Assembly (NCBI RefSeq): GCF_036227225.1
Contig: NZ_CP109444.1
Coordinates: 8,289,501 to 8,353,500, forward strand
Length of the DNA: 64,000 bases
Source of the DNA: Streptomyces sp. NBC_01478
GTDB lineage: Bacteria > Actinomycetota > Actinomycetes > Streptomycetales > Streptomycetaceae
Reading direction: 5' to 3'
This document shows positions 59,612 through 64,000 of this stretch, one piece after another (position 1 is the stretch's first letter; each line of letters opens with the position of its first letter). Both the position numbers and the translations under genes were made by a program. The notes under the pieces are model-generated. The model made no database searches. It had not been told where the DNA came from and saw nothing but the letters and a program-made list of their open reading frames with translations.

Positions 59612-61057
59612 ATGACTTCCACCCACGCCTTCTGGCTCGCCGGCCGCCAGGCCACCGGCCAGGACACCTTCGACGTCACCTCCCCGTGGGACGGACGCCT
59701 CGTCGGCAAGGTCAGCCTGCCGACCGACGCCCAGGTCGAGGAGGCGGTGGCCGCCGCGTACGCCGTACGGGACGAGTTCGCCGCCACCCCCGCCCACGTC
59801 CGCGCCGCCGCCCTCGACCACGTCAGCCGGCGTCTCGTCGAGCGCACCGAGGAGATCGCGCAGCTCATCTCCGCCGAGAACGGTAAGCCGATCAAGTGGG
59901 CGCGTGGTGAGGTCGGCCGCGCCGTGTCCGTGTTCCGGTTCGCCGCGGAAGAAGCCCGGCGCTTCAACGGCGGCGAGGCCCAGCGCCTCGACACCGACGC
60001 CGGCGGCCAGGGCCGGCTCGCCCTCACCCGGCGCTTCCCGAAGGGCGTCGTCCTCGGCATCGCCCCCTTCAACTTCCCGCTGAACCTGTGCGCCCACAAG
60101 ATCGCCCCCGCGATCGCCGCCGGCGCCCCGATCATCCTCAAGCCGGCCCCGGCCACCCCGCTCTCCGGCCTGATCATCGGCGACCTGCTCGCCGAGACCG
60201 AACTGCCCGCCGGGTCGTGGAGCATCCTCCCGGTCGCCAACGACCACATGCCCGCCCTGGTCCAGGACGAGCGGCTGCCGGTGATCTCCTTCACCGGTTC
60301 GGAGAAGGTCGGCTACGCGATCATGGACTCGGTGCCGCGCAAGCACTGCACCCTGGAGCTGGGCGGCAACGGCGCGGCCGTGGTCCTCGGGGACTACGCC
60401 TCCGACGCCGACCTCGACTGGGCCGCGACCCGCATCGCCACCTTCTCCAACTACCAGGGCGGCCAGTCCTGCATCTCCGTGCAGCGGGTCATCGCCGACG
60501 CCTCCGTCTACGACCGGCTGCTCCCGCGCATAGTCGCGGCGGTGGAGGCCCAGGTCACCGGCGACCCGAGCGACGACAAGACCGACGTCGGGCCGCTGGT
60601 CAGCGAGGCCGCCGCGCAGCGCGTCGAGTCCTGGGTCCAGGAGGCCGTCGAAGCCGGCGCCACCCTCCTCACCGGCGGCAAGCGCGACGGCGCCTCGTAC
60701 GCGCCGACCGTGCTGACGGACGTACCGGCCGACGTGACGATCTCCTGCGAGGAGGTCTTCGGGCCGGTGCTGACCGTGACGAAGGTGGACGGCGAGGCCG
60801 CCGCCTTCGCCGCCGCCAACGACTCCAAGTACGGCCTCCAGGCAGGGGTGTTCACCCATGACGTGCAGGTCGCCTTCCGCGCCCACCGCGCGCTGGAGGT
60901 CGGTGGCGTGATCATCGGCGACGTCCCGTCCTACCGCGCCGACCAGATGCCGTACGGCGGCGCCAAGCAGTCCGGTGTCGGCCGCGAGGGCGTGAAGTTC
61001 GCGATGGACGACTACACCTACGAGCGGGTGCTGGTGCTCACGGGCCTCGCGCTCTGA
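59612..61057 (+). CDS. NAD(P)-dependent aldehyde dehydrogenase (succinate-semialdehyde dehydrogenase candidate)
   Basis: A 481-residue aldehyde dehydrogenase. Cofactor region ISFTGSEKVG, catalytic Glu in CTLELGGNGAAVV, nucleophile Cys in NYQGGQSCISVQRV, and C-terminal YGGAKQSGVGREGVKFAMDDYTYERV are complete. Located after the PucR gene and near gabT, it could oxidise succinate semialdehyde to succinate, closing the putrescine-GABA pathway, though other semialdehydes are possible. A strong hairpin terminator follows. Confidence 0.88.
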   Translation: MTSTHAFWLAGRQATGQDTFDVTSPWDGRLVGKVSLPTDAQVEEAVAAAYAVRDEFAATPAHVRAAALDHVSRRLVERTEEIAQLISAENGKPIKWARGEVGRAVSVFRFAAEEARRFNGGEAQRLDTDAGGQGRLALTRRFPKGVVLGIAPFNFPLNLCAHKIAPAIAAGAPIILKPAPATPLSGLIIGDLLAETELPAGSWSILPVANDHMPALVQDERLPVISFTGSEKVGYAIMDSVPRKHCTLELGGNGAAVVLGDYASDADLDWAATRIATFSNYQGGQSCISVQRVIADASVYDRLLPRIVAAVEAQVTGDPSDDKTDVGPLVSEAAAQRVESWVQEAVEAGATLLTGGKRDGASYAPTVLTDVPADVTISCEEVFGPVLTVTKVDGEAAAFAAANDSKYGLQAGVFTHDVQVAFRAHRALEVGGVIIGDVPSYRADQMPYGGAKQSGVGREGVKFAMDDYTYERVLVLTGLAL

Positions 61058-61114
61058 CCGGCCTCTCACCCAACAGCTCTAGCTAATGGGATCCATTTTC
61101 ATATAGCCTCCCCG

Positions 61115-61154
61115 AAGGGGCCCGGCGCCGATGCCTTCCGGTGCCGGGCCCCTT
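61115..61154. terminator. Strong hairpin terminator between convergent genes
   Basis: AAGGGGCCCGGCGCC and GGTGCCGGGCCCCTT form a 15-bp stem with one G-U pair and a 10-nt loop. It lies between the end of the aldehyde dehydrogenase gene and the end of the convergent GH3 gene and can serve both directions. Confidence 0.85.
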
Positions 61155-61177
61155 CTCGTCGGCCTGCTTCCGGACCC

Positions 61178-64000
61178 TCAGCCGGAGAAGCCGACGTGCG
61201 CGAGCCGCAACGGCCCGCGCAGTCCGATGCGCACATCGTGCACGCCCTCGGCGACGATCCCGGCGCCGAGCGTGGTGTAGTCGTACGGGCCCGACGCGGG
61301 TGCGGGCAGGGTGAGTTGGGCGAGAACGGGGCCGCCGTCCAGGGACAGTTCCACGACCCCCTCGCCCGCCACCTCGACGGTCACCTCCGTGACGCCGGCG
61401 CCGAAGTCGCAGTGCCGGTAGACCAGTTCGGCCGTGCCGCCGCCCGCCGGTGTCACCGCGTCGCCCGCCATCTTCGTCCGGTCGACGATCTCGCCGCCCG
61501 ACAACTCGTCGAAGTCGGCCGCGGCCAGGCCCTGTTGGAGGACGGCGCGGGGCGCGGCGGGCTCACCGGCGAGCGTCACCGTCGTCCGCACGCGGATGTC
61601 CTCGCTGGAGGCGCCGACGAGGAGGTCGTAGGGGCCCGGTTCGAGGTGAGGGCCACCCCGGGCCACGTCCCAGAACGCGAAGGCGGACAGCGGGAGTTCG
61701 AAGGAGAGGTCCGCCGCCTCGCCCGGGGCGAGGGTCACGCGCCGGTGTGCCGCCAGCTCGCGGCGCGGGCGCGGGACCGACGGGTCGGCGGCGCGCGTGT
61801 ACACCTGGGCGACCTCGTCGGCCGTCGCGTCGCCGGTGTTGGTGACCGTGAACTCCACGTGCACCGCGCCGAGTTCGACCCGGGCGCTCACGTCGCCGTA
61901 GGAGAAGGACGCGTACGACAGGCCGTGGCCGAACGGGAACAGGGGCGTGCCCTCGAAGTAGAGGTAGGTCTGCCGGCCGCCGATCACGTCGTAGTCGAGG
62001 AGGTCGGGCAGGTCGGCGTCGGCCGCGTACCAGGTCTGGGGGAGGCGGCCGGCGGGGGAGACGTCGCCGGCGAGGACGCGGGCCAGTGCGGTGCCCGCCG
62101 CCTGGCCGCCGTGGGCCGTCCACAGGATCGCCGGGAGGTCGGCGGGGTCGACCGTGTACGGGTACGCGGAGACCAGGGCCAGGACCGTGTCCGGGTTCGC
62201 GGCGCGGGCCGCGCGGAGCAGGCGCTGCTGGTGGGCGGGGAGTCGGAGCGTCGTACGGTCCTCGGTCTCGCGGCCGTTGATGTGCGGGTCGTTGCCCGCG
62301 ACGACGAGCACCACGTCGGCCGCCTCGGCGACCCGGGCCACCGCGTCCTCGCCGCGCTCGACGACCAGCAACTCGAAGACTTCCGCGCCCTCCGCGGAAA
62401 CTTCCCCGCCTTCCTCGGCAACCTTCACGCCGTCGGCGGCGACAGAGACGTGGCGACCCGTACCGATGTGCCGCAGGAGGTGACCGTTCTCATGGGGTTC
62501 CAGGCGGAATGTCTCCTGGACGACCCAGCCGCCGGGCTGGTCCGCGGAGGCGCGCACATAGCCGTCCTCGGCGACCGAGAGGTAGCGGCCGTCGGGGGCG
62601 CGGAGGGTGAGGACGCCCTCGCCCCAGTCGACGAGGGCGAGTTCGGTGCCGGTGGGGTCGGTGGTGAGCGGGGGAAGATCGGTGCGGCCCGCGAGGAGGG
62701 CCGGGTCCAACGCGCCCTCCGCGCCGCGTACTTCGTCGGGCACGTCCGCCAACGGGACGTGCAGGTAGGCGCCTTGGGAGGTCTTCAGCCGGACCCGGTC
62801 CACGCCCTCCGCGAACTCGACGCGCTCGGCGCCGAACCGCTCGTACAGGCCCTCCAGTGGAGTGGAGCGGTGGATCAACGTGCCGCTGTACCAGTCGAGT
62901 TTGCACTCGTCGGCGAGCAGCCCGACCACGGCGAGGCGGGTGTCGTGGGCGAGGGGCAGCAGGTCGCCGTCGTTCTTGAGGAGGACGACCGCCTGTTCGG
63001 CGGCCTCCTGGGCGAGGGCCCGGTGCGCCGGGGTGTCGAAGTCCTCGATGCCCGCGTGCGGGTCGTGCGCCGGGTCGAACTCGCCGAGCCGGAACCGGAC
63101 CGAGAGCTGCCGGCGCACCGCCGCGTCGAGGTCCGCCTCCGTCAACAGGCCCTGCTCCAGGGCGCCTTGGACCCGCGCCACGATCGTCGAGCTGTCCGTG
63201 CCGTGATCGGTGAAACTGTCCACGCCGGAGAGCAGCGAGGCCGCCGTCGCCTCCTCGTGGGTGTCGAAGTAGTGCTCGGAGTCGACCAGGTTGGAGGGTG
63301 CGCCCGCGTCCGAGCAGACCAGCAGGTCCTCGTCGGTCCAAGTGCGCAACTGCTCGCGCAGGTACGGCGAGACGTGGTTGGGGCGGCCGTTGACCAGGTT
63401 GTACGCGGGCATCACGCCCGCCACCGCGCCCGCCTCGACCGTCTCGCGGAACGCGCGCAGGTCGTACTCGTGCAGCACGCGCGGGCGGACGGAGGACGAC
63501 GAGACGTCGCGGGCCGTCTCGTTGTTGTGGGCCAGCCAGTGCTTGAGGACGGGGGCCGTGCGCCAGTACGTCGGGTGGTCGCCGCGCAGGCCGCGTGTGT
63601 ACGCGGTGGCGATCGCCGAGGTCAGCTTCGGGTCCTCCGAGTAGCCCTCCTCGTTACGGCCCCACAGCGGGTGGCGCAGCAGGTTCACCGTGGGGGACCA
63701 CACGTTGAGGCCGACGCGGTCGTCGCGGGCGCGCATCGCGCGGACTTCCTTGGACACCGCGTCGCCGACCCGTCGTACGAGCTCCTCGTTCCAGGTCGCG
63801 CCCAGGCCGACCGCCTGCGGGAAGACCGTCGCCGGGCCCATCCACGCGACGCCGTGCAGGGCCTCCTGGCCGGTGCGGAACGCGGCGACGCCCAGGCGGT
63901 CCACGGCGGGCGCGTACTGGTGCAGAAATCCGATCTTCTCGTCGAGGGTGAGCCGTGCCAGCAGGTCGTCGATGCGCTTCGCGAACGGCAGGTGCGGATC
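61178..64000 (-). CDS. GH3 beta-glycosidase with inserted beta-trefoil-like domain and CBM6-like C-terminus (N-terminus outside window)
   Basis: The open frame runs to the right edge (940 residues visible), beginning in the GH3 N-terminal barrel (PFAKRIDDLLARLTLDEKIGFLHQYAP, GWNVWSPTVNLLRHPLWGRNEEGYSEDP, KHWLAHNNE). The nucleophile region is LLVCSDAGAPSNL. The C-terminal GH3 domain contains an inserted segment of about 150 residues with RVRLKTSQGAYLHVPL and LTLRAPDGRYLSVAEDGYV, a fascin/beta-trefoil-like pattern. The fold resumes at VVLVVAGNDPHINGRETEDRTTLRLP and LFPFGHGLSYASF. An FnIII-like domain and a final CBM6-like module (to SG-stop) follow. Substrate probably a beta-glucoside, xyloside or chito-oligosaccharide. 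Confidence 0.9.
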   Translation of the reverse strand, partial: DPHLPFAKRIDDLLARLTLDEKIGFLHQYAPAVDRLGVAAFRTGQEALHGVAWMGPATVFPQAVGLGATWNEELVRRVGDAVSKEVRAMRARDDRVGLNVWSPTVNLLRHPLWGRNEEGYSEDPKLTSAIATAYTRGLRGDHPTYWRTAPVLKHWLAHNNETARDVSSSSVRPRVLHEYDLRAFRETVEAGAVAGVMPAYNLVNGRPNHVSPYLREQLRTWTDEDLLVCSDAGAPSNLVDSEHYFDTHEEATAASLLSGVDSFTDHGTDSSTIVARVQGALEQGLLTEADLDAAVRRQLSVRFRLGEFDPAHDPHAGIEDFDTPAHRALAQEAAEQAVVLLKNDGDLLPLAHDTRLAVVGLLADECKLDWYSGTLIHRSTPLEGLYERFGAERVEFAEGVDRVRLKTSQGAYLHVPLADVPDEVRGAEGALDPALLAGRTDLPPLTTDPTGTELALVDWGEGVLTLRAPDGRYLSVAEDGYVRASADQPGGWVVQETFRLEPHENGHLLRHIGTGRHVSVAADGVKVAEEGGEVSAEGAEVFELLVVERGEDAVARVAEAADVVLVVAGNDPHINGRETEDRTTLRLPAHQQRLLRAARAANPDTVLALVSAYPYTVDPADLPAILWTAHGGQAAGTALARVLAGDVSPAGRLPQTWYAADADLPDLLDYDVIGGRQTYLYFEGTPLFPFGHGLSYASFSYGDVSARVELGAVHVEFTVTNTGDATADEVAQVYTRAADPSVPRPRRELAAHRRVTLAPGEAADLSFELPLSAFAFWDVARGGPHLEPGPYDLLVGASSEDIRVRTTVTLAGEPAAPRAVLQQGLAAADFDELSGGEIVDRTKMAGDAVTPAGGGTAELVYRHCDFGAGVTEVTVEVAGEGVVELSLDGGPVLAQLTLPAPASGPYDYTTLGAGIVAEGVHDVRIGLRGPLRLAHVGFSG

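Overview
The window is from a high-GC Gram-positive chromosome, almost certainly a Streptomyces. Coding regions have strong third-position G/C, and GTG and TTG starts are common. The gene set is typical of the genus: many one-component regulators, Tat and lipoprotein signals, a class F sortase, secreted hydrolases, ECF sigma factors, and a chitinase preceded by a near-perfect DasR site. No rRNA, tRNA or CRISPR array was seen.

Region 1 (1-15.4 kb) is accessory. A partial SDR oxidoreductase diverges from an ArsR regulator. A Tn7-like transposon core follows, reading leftwards as tniQ2-tnsA-tnsB-tnsC-tniQ1. Its left edge truncates an OmpA-type gene, and a 12-bp inverted repeat at both predicted edges may mark the ends. 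Next comes a rightward polymorphic-toxin locus: a WXG100-like protein, a 1439-residue Rhs/YD-repeat protein with an unassigned C-terminal toxin, and a 70-residue acidic zinc-ribbon protein whose start overlaps the Rhs stop (likely immunity).

Region 2 (15.4-40.9 kb) is mostly metabolic and regulatory: a tandem Lrp protein next to a PhzF enzyme, an Lrp/trans-sulfuration enzyme/amidohydrolase group, a MarR/membrane transporter pair with a clear palindrome, a lipoamide dehydrogenase, a surface protein with its class F sortase, a small ECF sigma factor with a membrane partner, and two secreted esterases (one lacking its nucleophilic serine). It also has an IclR/nitroreductase pair, a serine hydrolase, an alginate-lyase-like Tat protein, a sigma factor fused to a ZAS zinc motif, membrane segments and a 52-triplet Gly-X-Y region, HxlR with a Rossmann-fold reductase, a GDPD, an adenosine deaminase, a DUF4190 protein and a NADAR protein.

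Region 3 (41-61 kb) is a polyamine utilisation locus interrupted by other genes. It holds gamma-aminobutyraldehyde dehydrogenase, a PotD-A-B-C putrescine/spermidine ABC transporter, a PuuB-like FAD oxidase, GABA transaminase, a PucR regulator and a second aldehyde dehydrogenase. Together these could import putrescine and carry it through GABA to succinate. Between the oxidase and gabT lie a GH18 chitinase under a DasR-type operator and an apparently AT-richer insertion carrying a DUF262-Schlafen AlbA_2 defence-like gene. That gene is split by a frameshift exactly at a run of eight G. A membrane-anchored VirD4/FtsK-like ATPase also lies here. The window ends in a large GH3 glycosidase with an inserted beta-trefoil-like domain and a C-terminal CBM6-like module, cut off at the right edge.

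The most unusual items are the two-TniQ Tn7-like element, the Rhs toxin with its zinc-ribbon immunity candidate, the sigma-ZAS-collagen fusion, and the DUF262-AlbA_2 gene with the G8 frameshift. Family assignments come from reading motifs by eye; no database search was run.
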